From NCBI GenBank assembly GCA_018350325.1, contig JAEVLN010000006.1, positions 3,648,056-3,712,055 on the forward strand: 64,000 bases of DNA. Reading direction: 5' to 3'. The DNA comes from Globodera rostochiensis (lineage: Eukaryota; Nematoda; Chromadorea; Rhabditida; Heteroderidae). Shown here piece after piece: positions 1 through 13,424 of the stretch (the first letter of the stretch is position 1; every line of letters starts with the position of its first letter). Both the position numbers and the translations under genes were made by a program. The notes beneath the pieces were generated by a model, which was not told the DNA's origin, ran no database searches, and worked only from the letters and a program-made list of their open reading frames with translations.

Positions 1-511
1 TTACCTAAGGTTTTAACAAAAGAAAAAATAAGCGATCATTTCTGCTTATTGCAGTTACAAATCAAAAATTTTTCGATATTTTCCGGCGTAAAGCGCATCC
101 GATTGTCTGCCAAAATGTGTTTGTATGCCGAAAACGAACCTTGAAAATGTGAATTTAAAATAGTGCGGTTTTTCACTAACTTTCAACGAATGTGAGATTG
201 CGTGATTGCAAATTTTTCAATCGCTTCAGGTAAACTGTTAAAATCCAGTAGCTTTTGCCTTTATTTTTGGCATTTTTTGCGAAATATCTCAAAATCCTGA
301 AAAAAGTCGCCAAAAATGCCGAAATAGGCATGAAATAGGCACAAAAATGTCGAAATAGGCACAAATAGGCATTAGGCACAAAACCCCCAAAATAGGCATA
401 AATAGGCATTATAAAGCCCACTCTAGAAGCTCCAAATAAAGCTAAAAACATGTTTTCCGTGCTTAGCCAATTTCGCAGAAAAAAAGCATTTGTCTAAAAG
501 TAGCAGCCCTG
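1..511 (-). mobile_element. hAT-like non-autonomous element, partial
   Basis: The segment ends at CAGCCCTG (504-511), preceded by CTAAAAGTAG. This is the same terminus found at 26789 and 37146. Its interior is rich in iterated AATAGGCA words (290-400). Both halves of the split element at 26789-37146 can be found here, but adjacent to each other (about 60-180), so this copy shows the uninterrupted arrangement. The other terminus lies outside the window. It stops 60 bases before the first visible exon of the glutathione synthetase-like gene. No transposase is visible. Confidence 0.7.
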
Positions 512-570
512 GTAATCAAATTTGAGAATAAAAAAATAAATTTTTATATTTAAACAATAATTAATTTGAG

Positions 571-1648
571 ATTGGAACTTGACGAAAATGATTATTCATT
601 GCGCTACAAAGGACAATTAATTGCTGTCGTGTTTTATCAAACGACGGTTGAAGCCCCACCAGCTAAATATGTGTCGGCTCGGCTCAAAATTGAAAGATCA
701 ACGGCCATTGTATGAACAAAACTCGTTGTTTTAATTAATTATTAAATTATAAAACAATAATAATAATAATAGGTTAAAAATTATTTTTAAACAAAATTTA
801 AGAAAAGTCCAACAATTGGAGTTGAGTTGACCGGCGCTAAAAAAGTTCAACAGGTAAAGCCAATCATCAAATTTAAATTAATTAAAATTAAAAACATACA
901 TTTTAAAGGCACTTTCGATGCCCGGAGTGTTGGAACACTTTTTGCCAGAGCCAGAAAATGCTAAAAAGATTGAACGAATTCGTAATACATTTGCAAAAAT
1001 GTGGGGCCTCGAAAAAAATGATGATGAGACAGAGAAAATTATTAAAGTAAATAATTTTTTTTATAGTGATTTAAATTTATTATCAAAATATTTAAAAAAT
1101 TAGATTTTATTTAAAGGATGCCATTGCAAATCCGGACAATTATGTGCTAAAGCCTAGCAAAGAGTGCGGTGGGAACAACTTTTGGGGCCAAGAAATTGCT
1201 GAAAAATTGCGTACATTTGAACCATCCGAACGGGCAGCTCATATTTTGATGGAACGGCTTAGGCCTCCTGTCGTTAAAGTATGAATAAATGTTAAAATAA
1301 AAACTCAATTATTCAAAAATATTGAAAAATGTTAATAAACATTATTTTTAAAATACGTAATTGAATATAAAAGTAAGTAATGTTCAATAGCTTAACTGGG
1401 CACAGTACAAATTTTAAACACCAAAAATATCCAAGAACTACATGGTCCGACCAGCCGAAGAGGTTCATGAAATTTCCAACGTTGTCAGTGAGCTGAGCAT
1501 CTACGGGTACTTGCTGGGCAACTCGACGGACATGAGCGTGTTGCTCAACAAGCGCGAGGGGTACATGGTTCGCAGCAAGGGCGAGAACAGCAACGAGGGC
1601 GGAGTCCAAGCTGGAGGAGGTGCACACGACTCGCCCTATCTAGTTTAG
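571..1648 (+). CDS. Glutathione synthetase-like protein, C-terminal part (5 exons)
   Basis: Eukaryotic glutathione synthetase joins glycine to gamma-glutamylcysteine using ATP. Exons fit at 571-709, 803-853, 909-1046, 1117-1278 and 1436-1648; the last four boundaries are all phase 0 and the gene ends at TAG. Visible family landmarks in order are ARLKIERS, LTGAKKVQQ, PGVLEHFLPEP, a glycine-rich loop VLKPSKECGGNNFWGQE, MERLRPP, and the C-terminal MVRSK...EGGVQAG...DSPYLV. About 233 residues are seen, roughly half the usual 450-500. The N-terminal half is outside the window or lost, because a hAT-like element ends just upstream. In the loop the family's usual triple glycine is CGG. Globodera carries a large family of secreted glutathione-synthetase-like effectors, so this could be a housekeeping copy, an effector copy or a broken one; the part that would decide is not here. 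Confidence 0.85.
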
Positions 1649-2232
1649 GTTTTTGGAAATTGCAAAATTTTCCCGAAATTTTCTGCTCTATAGGAGCCTA
1701 TTGTATGAGATTCATAATCAAAATACAGATGTATTTTAATTGTTTTACATAAAAATTAAAAGGTATTATACTCTAAGTATTTTATTATTTAGATACCTTA
1801 ATTTGTAAGTATGTTCTAAAGTGCTATCAAAATATGTGCTAAAATTCCAAAAAAAAAAAAGAAGATAAAATAAGTTCTAAAAATTTTGCATTTACTATAA
1901 TTAGGTTATGTGGTTAATTATTGACAAAAATGTTATCCTTTCATTCCCCAACAGTCAAACCAAAATCCTTTCTTCAAACAGTTTAGAAGATTTATTGAGT
2001 TTTTCAAATTGATTTCTCCAAAATTTAAAGACCCTGTCACCGGGAAATCGTAAGTGAAACAAAATTTTAAACAAAAAAATGAATGGCTAACTCTTTCAAT
2101 TTTGGCATTAATTTACTGGCATGCCCTCAGGGCTGGCTGGCTCTGTCCACTCACTCAATTCACTCAGCGTTTTGGCTAACCCCTAGGCCATTTTACACTC
2201 TCACCCAACCGCTTTCATCCGAGTCCTTACCA

Positions 2233-2320
2233 CAACGGCACATAATAATCAAGTCCGCCATGGCACGGCCCCAACGGCACAATAATAATCGAGTCCGCCA
2301 TGGCACGGCCCCAACGGCAC
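2233..2320. repeat. 40-bp tandem repeat, about 2.2 copies
   Basis: The word CAACGGCAC followed by AATAATC, AGTCCGCCATGGCACGG and CCC recurs at 2233, 2272 and partly at 2312 with very few changes. It lies in a GC-richer island and is not part of a recognised gene. Confidence 0.75.
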
Positions 2321-4501
2321 CATCCCATCCCCAACCCACTCATTATAGCCTCGGGCGACTCATTTTGGCCAAAGCAATGAAGTAAAACTCATCCCCAGGG
2401 AAACTATACGATAACTTGAATTCCAACAAATTTTAAAATAATCATTTAAAAAATCATAAATTCAAATTTTAAAATCGTTTTTTTAACCAAATTTTAATTT
2501 TAATTAAAAAAAATTTAATTTGTTAAATTTTTAAAGTAAAACATTGTTCATAATGTGACCTTTTTCAAATATATTCTATTTGATTATTAATTTTAAGTAT
2601 TGAATAGATAAGATATACAGATTATTTTTTAGATTAATATTTTAAACCATATTTATAATTTCATTTTGTCAATGTGTTCATTATTTTTTTTAAATAAATT
2701 ATTATTGAAAAAATTAGTTTTAAATTACAAGCCTTTTCTTGGCTTCCCATCAATAAATTCGTAATGTCGGTTTGCAACCGCGTGTCAGAACTAAGAGACA
2801 ATTGGCGGTATGGCATGTGCCGTCCATGGGGCGGAGGGGGAGGGAGGAAGGGGGGGGGGGAAAGCAGATTTGTGTGTGTTTATGCCCTCGAGGGCATTCA
2901 TTCATTTTGTCGGGGCTTTCCAGTTTGGCCTCCGGGGCTGCCCAGACACTTCCGCCGATTGCTCTAGGGCACAAATGTGCAGAAAATGAAGCATTTTATA
3001 GTGCCGACAATTTTTTGCTAAAATTTTTCAACTTTTGTTTTTAAATCAATTTATATTTTTGAAAATTTAGGCAAAATACCAAAACTAGAAAAAACTAAAA
3101 AGTAAAAAAATATGTCACATCTCTGTTTTTAATATTTAAAATATTACAAAATTCTGAGGCAAAAAATCTTTGTGTTTGCCCAAAAAATACAATTTTTTGT
3201 CCCGCAATTTGAGAATCTCAAAATACTGATACTTGCCAACTTTCGCCTCTAATTTAAAATTATATAAATTCTAAAAAAAATGTTTGTTTTTCCAATTTTA
3301 GCTTCATTTAAAATGCGGATGGTTCTTTCCTTTGAAGGCCAAAAATTGAGCCAAAATTTGTCTTTGACGTAACTGGGGGAGGGTATTTTGGTCCCATTCC
3401 CAAGACCTTCAAAAATGATTTTTGGACCGGAAGGTAAAGTTATTTATTTTCAAAGACATTTTAAGCATTTTAAATATTTAAAAAAACTTTTCATTTACCC
3501 TAGAAAGTTTATGTTTTTTTTTAAATAATTGTTGCATTATTTTAAATTTGACTTTTTTTAAATTTATTTCGCCATTTTAATTTATTAACATAATTTAATT
3601 TATTTTTGAACAAAAAATTGACAAACATATTACATTTAATCTTAGCCTTATTTGTATTTAGTTGAGATTTTTTTTTTACTTTTAGTCCTGGGAAAATGAT
3701 TAAAATGAGAAAATATTTGACTAAAGATACCTTCTACATTTTAATGCACTTTTTGATATATAATTTCATATTTTGGGATAATAAATTTTGTGTATTTCCC
3801 GATATTAATAAAGCATTTTGGTTAAATTATTTTCCATTTTAACGAATTTTCATTAAATGCCATTCCTAACTGATTATATATATAGAACAATCTTTAGTTT
3901 TTAACATAAAGTTTCCTTCATGTGATATATTGCTGTTTTCACGTGCGTTTTGTATTCCAGCATCAAGTAAATGTCATTTTTTTTTGCTCGCGCACCGTTC
4001 CTTATTTGGCAAAGCAAAAATAATTCACCTAAATGCCAAGGGTATGCATAAAATGCCAAGATAATTTTTTTAATATTTTTGGCCAACAGGCAGTTTAAAA
4101 TCATCTGGCAATTGTTACTAAATTTGCTCAGAAATAATCTACTAAAACATAATCTTATTTCAAGAATTCCTTTAAATTTCTATTTGAATAAGTTAGACCA
4201 TTCTTTTTTTATATTCACAAAATTTTCAAATTTATAAGTTTAAAAGGAATTTAAAATCCGTTTTTTTAAATATTTTTTGCGCTGACCTGTTTGGGCAGCC
4301 GTCGTCGTAGGCCATTTTCTCATTTATGAACTGTAAGTACATATAATAAGGGCGTTTGTGTTGGGTTAGGGGCGCTCAGCTAAAAACACCCCCCGGCGAT
4401 AAGTCCGTTTTTGGAAATGACATCCCCACGCACAATTGGCTCTAATTTTGCCAACCCAAAATTAATTTTGTTGAGGGTTATTTTATTTTTGGACGAGTTT
4501 T

Positions 4502-4795
4502 GATGATTTTAAATGAAAACAGTTTTTATATTTTTATTAATAATTTTGTTTTAAAAATTATTAATTACAATTTAATGATTGGATTGGACTTGACATGACG
4601 TCATTTCTTTAAATTTTAAATATTTTTTGTTATAATCTTTTAAACATGTTTTCTGATTTTAAATGAAAACAATTTTTATATTTTTATTAATAATATATTA
4701 AATTACAATTTAATGATTGAGGATTTGACATGACGTCATTTCTTCAAATTTTTTAAATATTTTTTGTTATAATCTTTTAAATATGTTTTCTTTTT
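4502..4795. repeat. Direct repeat, two copies of about 145 bp
   Basis: Both copies (about 4502-4650 and 4651-4795) start with GATTTTAAATGAAAACA, run through TTTTTATTAATAAT and GACATGACGTCATTTCTT, and end with TTATAATCTTTTAAA. The perfect palindrome TGACGTCA (CRE-like) is present once in each copy. Confidence 0.75.
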
Positions 4796-7700
4796 ATGAC
4801 AATGACTTCCTTTTCCTCTTCTCCAATTTCAATGACATCATTAGCGCTTTTATTTGAATGCGTGGGCCCTCTCCATTTTGGGTGGTAATGCCAAAAAACA
4901 TTGGTCAAAAAACTGAGTTACTTCCGCCCTTCCAAATGGCCAATATTTTGTCCATTTTTAAATGTTAAATATATTTCAAACTAAACGAAAAATAATTTAA
5001 TATATATTTTTTAAATTATACAAAAGATTTTCTTTGCTTTTTTGAACGGTAGAAATTTTGAATAAAAAAGATTTTGCGTTACAAATCTAACATTTTTGTT
5101 ATAAAAAAAGCAATTAGCTTAAAAATGCTAATTTTTCTATTCAAACATATAAATTTTTAAAAATACTAGTTCTCATATTCAGCCAACATTAAAATACTAT
5201 AATAAGTATAAAATACAATCTAACAAATTAAAATATAGTTTTAATTTTTATGTTCAACAAAAATCATTTTTGATTTTAATTTTACAGTTGGTCTGATGGC
5301 GTCAAAAATTTAGCGCCGCAACAAAAATCAAAAGGACAGAAATTGGCTTTACAAATGTTTCTGATGTCATTTGGTCATTAATCATGAGAATATTTTATAT
5401 TCAGCGACTACTTTTCGGAGTAAAAAAAAGAAATCGTAGGCGTTATTAATGCCCTTTTTGCCATTGAAAATTGGGGAATAAAAATTTTTGATTAATTGCT
5501 TCATAATTTCATATGTGCATTCGCTATAAAGTCATAGGTGCTGTTTGACCAATTTCTCCAAGCAGATGCGTGTAACATTTTCTTTAATTTTTTCTTTCAT
5601 CAAATATTTGGTCAACCAATTCTCAATCTCTCATTAAAGCACATTTCTGGGTTGGAAGAATGACAAATTTTGATGTTTTAAATAAAAAAAGACAAAATTT
5701 GTTGTCCCAAAATGCTCTTTTTAATTAATATTTTAGGATTCAACTTTTTGAGTGAGTTTTTGAGGTTTTATTTATGCTTTACAGTGTTTCTGCGTACAAT
5801 GAATGCATATTATAACTATTTTTTAGGCGGCAAAATGTTAGAAGAAATGTTAATTTTGAAAATTTTTATTTTAAATTCATTGAAAGTAATTTTCTCAAAT
5901 AATTATTTTTCATTGATTTGTTACTTTATTGGTTTTTTAGAAAAAAATAGTTCCGCCGGCCAAATTATGCATTTAGTTAAACAAAAATAAAAAATAAATT
6001 TAAAAAAGTTTAGAAAACTGTTTTCATCAATATTGTAAATTATTGTAATTTTTTAAATAAATTAATAAATGTTTAAGTCCAAAAATTTGTTCAATACATA
6101 TTCTAAAAATTGAAATAACTCTTCTAAAAGCACTCAAAGTTATTTTATGCATTTGGTTTTTTAAGAATACGAATTATAAATTATTGACATGCTAATTGTT
6201 TTATTTGTTAAATCAATTTTCATCTTTCGGCTAATGTAGCAAAAATCAAAACAAAAAATTGAAAAATGTAAAATTTGGCTTAGTCTCTAAACAAAGTTAG
6301 TAAAATTTGGATTGAGACCGAAAATGTCTGCTGTTGGGACAGAAATTCCCCCCTTAATTCCGGTTTTTTCAAATTTCTCTAATCTTAATTAATTGTTGAT
6401 CCCGGTTTTTTTGACCAATTAATTGAAATTTTTTTTTGTTTACTAATGATCCGCGCTACTTTAGTTTCAACATAAGCTGAAAAGGACGAAATTCCTGTTT
6501 ACTTTTTATTTTTAACTCTCAATTTCAATGTGCCGAAGAGGCCAAATTCCGCAGATTTGGCCTTAAGCCTTTTAATCTAATTTTTGCAATTTTTGTGTAC
6601 ACAACAACCGGAAATATCCGGGCAAAGAATTTATATCGACGTAATTTCCGCACTCAAACATCTTCTGGGACCTTTCGTCACAATTTCCCGCTTTTATGAG
6701 ATTTAATCTTTAGAATTTTGGGTTTTTATTTATTTTTAATGCACTAAAATTTTTTGATCAATTTTTGAAATAGTTTTAAAATTTAAAAGTTTTATGCTAA
6801 AATCATAATGATGTTTTCATTTTTGTTTTCATTTCTATTAATATTAACAGAATTTCAAAAACTTAAAATAACATTCAATTCTTTTTTTTGTGTGCATGGA
6901 CTCATTCAATTACCCCTTTAATTTTCAGTAATAAAAGTATAAATTACAATTTTTTATTTTATTAATATGCAAATATTAAATGCTTAAAAAGCAATTAAAT
7001 CATAATAGATAATAAATTTTGCTTTTTCTTTATTAACCAAAATGTTAGCTAACAATTTTATTCTCCTAAAAATACCTAGGGGACGGCAAAAGTCCTCGGA
7101 TTAGCGTCATTGTCGCGTGCACACAGACGCAATATTGGTGATGGGTAATCCGGATGTAGAGAATGGCACAAATTGTGTGCCATCATTGACATTATGCTTA
7201 TGGCGTAATGTTCTCTAAGCTTTGCACTAATGGCCTTCGCATGGCAATTTAACGACGGCTTTCATTCTATAAATATTGCCGCTACTTGTACATAAAGCTA
7301 TGGGGCAGCAAAAAAAAACATTTTCTGGCAATTCCAATTTTTGCATAAATAACTGCGAATTTATATGCCACCAGCTCCTCAATAAATAAATTGGAATTTT
7401 ATTGTTAGTTAGAAGTTCAAAAAATATTTGATCAGATTTTAGCAATAAAAAAATATGGCTAAAAATATTTGGTAAATCGGGACAAAGTCTAAAAAAGGAG
7501 CAAAAAAGGAGCAAAATTTTTATCCTAGATTTTGTTTATATCTTTCTGTTTTTTATTATAGCTTTTTTATAAAAATGTTCTCTTTTTTGCTGAGCCATTA
7601 ATGAAATTGAAAATTAAAAAATCGAGAACAAAAATCCGCTTTTTTCATTTTTGAGTGGGTGTTGGTTTTATCTTTAAATGTCCACAATTGTGCCAAAAAG

Positions 7701-8927
7701 CGTTGGCCACGTCTGAAAGTTCTTTATGTTCATCTTAAATCTGCATATCCGGCTTATGCAAATTTTGGCATTCCGTTCCATTTGCAAAACCTACGCCAAG
7801 TTTGGCATTTCGTCCAAATTTGGCATATGACTCTTTTCCTTATTTTTCCGTTTTTGGTGAGTTCTTAATGTTGGATCAATTTAAATAATTTTGTGGACTT
7901 CTTATATAACGCAAAAAGTTTTGCAATGAGCTTATTTTTCTCCTGTTTTTCGAAATATTTTGGGTAAATGTAACTTAAAAATGCAAAAAAAAAAAAATCG
8001 TTATTGATTTAACACATTTTCCTGCACTAAATGGTGGCATAAATCTTTTAAATAACATTTATCACCCGCGCACATTTCGTGTCATTCAAAGCGACCTAAA
8101 GTGAACTATTAATTCATTTAGCTCCCATATTGCCAAGTACATTGCTTCGGAAAATTAAAAAAAATGCCACTTGTCTTGACATTTTTGTCATAACAGAAAA
8201 TGAAAATCACATTTTGTTTCTTGTCATTTTTTACCCTGATTCTAAGCAATATTTTTGTCTTTAAACTAGGGTTGGGACACCGTTTTGGTGGTGTGTGTTC
8301 CCCCGAACCTTGAATTCTCGAAAATTTGTGGATTTTTAGTTGGAAAACTAAGAGACAGGACATTTTAAACCCAAGACATTTTTAGTCGAGGTTTTTCGGA
8401 CTTAACCCGAAACCAAAAAAAAAATCTATTCAAAAACAACCATTTCTCGGAATATGATATCATAAACATTTCAAGAATTTTATGCGTTTCCGCTGAGACA
8501 TGACATAATTTGGTGTCACTTTATATCTTGTCATTTTTGTCAAAACCTTTTACTCAAAATGCCATCACCAATTTTGGAAAGATTTTTGAAATGAAGATGT
8601 TAAATTAAATAATTTCATTTGAGTATAGTAAAAATTTTTAACACACGGAGTTTTTTTTACGTATTCTATGTAAATAAATAATGATTTTTTTGCACAATTT
8701 TTCTGTTTTTTTCTCGTATTTTCCAAATAAAAAATAAATTAATATTGTACTAAAAACTATTAATTTCCATTCACAAAACAGACTTTAGCTGGGCAATTTT
8801 GGCTTCAGAATGCCCAAAAATATGCACAAATGAACAGTATATGGAATACCTAAGCAGATTTCACTCTTAAAAGACCAAATCAAGCAGAATTAATTTTGCT
8901 CAAAATGCCGGAAGTCTAAATTAGGTA

Positions 8928-9038
8928 ATGCCAAATTGTTAAGGTGCATCAATTTTTGACAACTTATAAAGTAATACCTGAAAAGAATGCCAAAAGGTTT
9001 AAAAAAATGCCATATTTGTTTAAATGCTTTAAATGCCA
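8928..9038 (+). promoter_or_regulatory. Cluster of four ATGCCA hexamers upstream of a gene
   Basis: ATGCCA occurs at 8928, 8987, 9007 and 9033, four times in 111 bases, just before the first exon at 9068. ATGCCA has been described as a dorsal-gland promoter motif (DOG box) in Globodera. The hexamer also occurs scattered elsewhere in the window, for example near 4031 and 16377, so the cluster may be chance in this base composition. Confidence 0.25.
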
Positions 9039-9067
9039 AGATGCGCATAAACCGCTGTTTTCTCTAG

Positions 9068-12000
9068 ATTGACTAATTTAAGTAATAATTTGAAAGCTGA
9101 TTCAAAGCTAAGTGCGCAAATGCAATTAATTCAAAGTCCTATGCATAATCATCATCAACAACAAAATCGGTCCACTTCCGTGACGCCGCGCCGTCGTTCA
9201 CGAATGGCATCACCACCAGCGTTCAGCGCTGCTCGTCTGTTTGCCAAACTGTCCGGTCACCAGCAGCAGTCCATTGAGCAAAAGATGGCAGAACTTCGAG
9301 CAGTATACTCAACACAACCAACACCACCACCATCAACAATCGCTGCAACACAGTGCAGCAACGGAAGCTGTAACACGTCGGCAAAAGGGTAAATTCACAA
9401 GCAATTTAAATATTATTACATTGATCCTAAAATTATACTTTTCAGGCACAAAAATATAAAAATCCAATTTATATAATTTTCCTAATGCATTAAATGGCCA
9501 CAGAGCGTTAAAAGAGCACACACATGATGGCAACATTCAAAAATATTAAAAAGAACGAAAGTACCAAAATGGACCTTTTTTTAAAATTAAAGCTTAAATG
9601 AGAACACTAATTGAAATTAATGTATTCTTTCTTAAATATTTTTCCCTTAAAAATTTCTCGAAATATTTTAAGAACATCATTTGCTCTTGATATTGAAGGA
9701 TACTTAGATGAACATAAAGGAGTTTTTGAAGCTCTTTGAAATTTAAGAGCACTTTGTGATAAGCGCAAAATTATTTGTTAGTTTTTTGAAAACAAAGAAT
9801 TTATAAATGCCATTGAAATATTTGGGTTTCAATATGTAGACCATGTAAAATAAAAACCAAAACAACTTTTTAATATTATTTTCTAAATAATTGTGAAAAA
9901 AAATGGCCAAAATTATTAAAAAGCGGCAAAATTTGAGTCGGTCAAATGCAATGTGCCAAATTTAACCAAAAAAACAATTTTAGTTCATTTTCGACGCTTA
10001 CGGCAGCACCACGTCGACCCGGACGAACCTCATTGCCAACACCGTCTCTAGGCGACATGCTTGAGCCTCTGCAATTTGGTTAGTCCTATCTTTTAAATAT
10101 TAAATGATTTTTGGAGCCGGATTTATATGGAAATTTGCCAAATATGGAACATAAAATATGGACCAAAAATTCATAAATTTGGATAATAAAGAGGCAAAAA
10201 AATGATTAAAAATGACGCAAAACAGCCAAAATATTTAATTTTATTTATTTAATGCGAAATAGGTTTTTACTGCCGTTGTGGTACACTTGAAAATCAATAC
10301 ATTCACTCAATTTAAAACAAAATTAAAGTTGATTTTTTGAAATTATCGATACTTAAATTGTGATTTTTTAAAGTTTAAAAATTAAAATTTATTTTATCTA
10401 TAAAATGCAGAATTTCAGATAATTTTATAGGTTCCCGAAGCTGTGCGTCATCAAGACGAGCCAGCACAGCCACCACATGTTTTCCTGCACCATCCATAAT
10501 GGAATTGGCATCCTCGGCCGGACTCATGTCGCTATCGCCAAGCGGTACTTTTTGTTCAATTATTAGAATCAAAAATTATATAATCCAAACAATTGTAGAT
10601 AAATCAGAAAATTTAAAATTGAAAAAATGCCAAATTAGCCAGATAATTTAAACATTCAAATAAGAAAAAGGTTATCAGAAATACTTAAGACTTGGTGTTC
10701 GAGTCGTCCGTGCTCGGCATCGCCTACTACGACTTTGTGTTGTCTGTCTGCGAGGTGTCCCCATGCGATGACACTGTCTCGATTGCTGCAGGCGCTGTCG
10801 CGCGCAAGAACAAAGCAGCATGCGTTGCCACTTCAACACTTGAACCGCCCGCATCCGCGTGCCCGCGGGGATCATTGACGCCGGCGGCCAAGCGCCGCGT
10901 ACACGGGACGGGCAGTGACCCGACGCAACCGTCGCCAGCGGCAGTTGTTGTTGCACAACAGCAGCGCAAGACGGGCGCGGTTGGTGGCGTTTTGGCCAAG
11001 CTGGCCGAAAGCGGTAAGAAGCGGCCACAAACGGCGGTGTCGTCGTCGTCGACGGGTGGCGCTCCCGGCGATAGAAGTAATAATTTAATGTTTTAAACAA
11101 TAAATAAAAAAAAGATGTGTTATAAACAATTATGAAAATAAATATGCATATTTATAAAAAGCAAAGAATTTGCTAGAAAATAGATATTTAAAGGGTTTAC
11201 GAATATAAATTCATATATGAAAAATTAAAGTGTTTTTAATAGACAGAAATTTAAAAAAAATTATAATACCCTAATATTTAAAGTTTCATTGGCTGACAAC
11301 ATTGCACAACTCGCAGAAGAATGTGAAACTAAAATTGGCTTGGATTCTACGGATCAAAATATTACTGCTTACCGTCTACTTTTGGCAAAATTGGACCGAA
11401 AAACAAATGTGGAATGGTTCGAGAGCGTTATTGTTCCCGCGGTGATTAATAAAAATATTTTTTTATTTTTTATAATTCTAAAAGTAATATTAAATACATC
11501 GAGAAAGTTACAAGTGTAATTGAGTATTTCTCCAAATTAAAATATTAAACTTGGTTCATATTATTTAAAATTGTAACTAAAATGCAATTAATCACTCTTT
11601 AAAAACTTTCTCTATTTATTCATTGATAAAATCAGTTTAATCATATTGTATATATTTTAAATAAACATTTGTGCAGGAATTGCTGGAACGGAATGGAATC
11701 CCGGTCAGCGAGCTGTCCTTGCTGACCATGGGCATTTTGGTGTGGCGCTGCACGCTGAACAACGCGCGCCTGCTGTGCCTGGTCAACGGCGTCCAGCAGC
11801 AACTGCACGAAGACAGCAGCACCATCACGGCGTCATTTGAGGCACTGAAGCGTGCAGCGTGCAAGTACAAGTGCATGCACCACGTGATTACCGTTGGCCA
11901 GCGACGGCCGTCCGCTGCGAGCACGCACAGCTCATGCTCAAGTCGCAGGTGCGCAAACGGCATTTATTTATTTAAATTAATTACCTATATTAAATGATCC

Positions 12001-12266
12001 ATATACAATTAGCTTCCTTAATAGGTCATCTCTGTCATCCGGATCTTATGGTCAAAATTATCAGCAGGATTCTGGAATGAAACTCCGGGTCTTGGTATTG
12101 ATTTTTTTTAAATTTTTATATATGAATTTAAAAAATAAATTTAATTCAGATGTGCCAGTCGCGCAGTGAATTGCAGGAACTTCCAGCTCATGCACTGCGT
12201 GATGCCAAATTTTTATTGGCCTCAAACACGAACCCTTTGTTATGCCTTTGTTTTCCGCTTACTTGA
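9068..12266 (+). CDS. Unrecognised eight-exon gene, paralogue of 14390-17017
   Basis: Exons fit at 9068-9388, 9984-10078, 10431-10544, 10690-11076, 11284-11441, 11677-11948, 12025-12094 and 12150-12266; every junction has GT/AG and the phases close to a TGA at 12264. The product is about 510 residues if read from the first exon. The true start may be an ATG near 9119 or lie upstream. Landmarks shared with the paralogue are FAKLSG..QQSIEQKMAELRA, PSIMELA.SAGL.SL.PS, LVFESSVLGIAYYDFVLS, TNVEWFESVIVP, ELLERNGIPVSELSLLTMG, and a C-terminus GMKLRVLMCQSRSEL...NPLLCLCFPLT. RRPS-type basic-serine sites precede a Ser-rich stretch. There is no signal peptide or membrane segment. I do not recognise the family. 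The linker in exon 4 is GC-rich and Ala/Pro/Arg-rich, unlike the paralogue, where it contains a Gln run. Confidence 0.8.
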
Positions 12267-12794
12267 TTGGTTTACCGTATTATTTCCTGATTTAAAACTT
12301 AATATATTCATTGATTTTTTGATTGATCTATTTTTTCTAATTATTTAAAATTCTTTACAAATTATCAGTTCAGAATTTAAATCATCATTATTAATTTGGA
12401 AAAGAAATAATGAGTTAGTTAAAACTTAATTCTCTGGGAATCCTCTATCTATTTATTGGTTGTAGCCAAATTTAAACAATGGTCATTATTGTAATTAGAG
12501 TATCCACAATTTGTAATTTTTCGGGTTATTATTTCCATAATTATTTTATTTGATAGTAAATTTAATTTTTTCCATAATTCGTCAAGTCGCTGATAAATTA
12601 AACTTTATTTAAATCTAAGGAAATGTATTTTCATGACATTTATCAAACATTTCTTCGAAATACTTTATTTGTTGAAAAAAGTATAACTAAAAATTGAATT
12701 TATTGGGCCAAAATGCACCCCTAAAGATCGATATTTTCTGAAAAAATATTAATTTTTGAAAATTTTTATTAAATTTTTTAAAAAAAGAATTCCC

Positions 12795-12865
12795 TAAACT
12801 CCGGGATTCAAACTCTCAGCCATCCCCAGGCAAACCCATCACACACCATTACACCACCAAGGCAT
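12795..12865 (-). tRNA. tRNA-like sequence (possible pseudo-tRNA or SINE head)
   Basis: Read on the minus strand there is an A-box-like TGGTGGTGTAATGG (12847-12860) and, at the normal spacing, a B-box-like GAGTTTGAATCCCGG (12801-12815). The outer stems do not pair well, so I cannot assign an anticodon. It is best taken as a degenerate tRNA or a tRNA-derived repeat. Confidence 0.35.
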
Positions 12866-13424
12866 TCAATTTTAAAGAATAAAAAGGATTTTCACTCGGA
12901 AACTTGAACCTTGGGCAAAATAAAATTGCCATCCTTAATTGGACTAAAAATATGCCAAATGCATATAAATCCCATCTCTAGTTATTTCTCTCAAAATACT
13001 TTTATATTTAAGTTTAATTATTAATAATGCCAAATAATAAAAGTTTTAATTTGATCAATTACTTCCATAAGTTCTCTTCAATTTTGTAAATAACAGCCAT
13101 AACTAACACAAGAGAAAAAAAATTTTGATGCAGAAATGAGGAAATAATTGATCGAAACAAGCAACAAAGCAACGTTGAGTGCTCATTTTGTGAGAAGAAA
13201 TGTGGGGTGATTTACCAGTGTTACAAAGTTCAACTAAAAGCTTTCACGGACTTGGAGACTCTTTCTTTTTCAATTAGAGTTTCTAATTTTATTATTGCTG
13301 TTCTTTATATTACCCAGATTTTGTTTAGACTCTATACACTAAATGTACATATAGACAAATAAAAGATTTCATTTTCAAGCAAGCTTGAATGCCTTGAAAG
13401 ATAAAATACGAATCTTTTGTTAAG

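Larger units (their letters stand above)
1649..9067. other. Long AT-rich stretch without recognised genes
   Basis: I see only short open frames without recognisable motifs or consistent splice phases. GC-richer islands occur near 2090-2390, 2765-2970, 4270-4480 and 7070-7230 but encode nothing I recognise. Two local duplications are listed separately. The 3' end holds a cluster of ATGCCA hexamers before the gene at 9068. Confidence 0.5.

Noticed and set aside
5712..5990. Hydrophobic 92-codon frame as membrane protein
   Set aside because: Composition is that of AT-rich DNA, with no homologue pattern, no splice partner and no paralogue.
10675..11100. Minus-strand frames rich in Arg/Ser/Thr
   Set aside because: They lie opposite exon 4 of the plus-strand gene, whose phase and paralogue support it.
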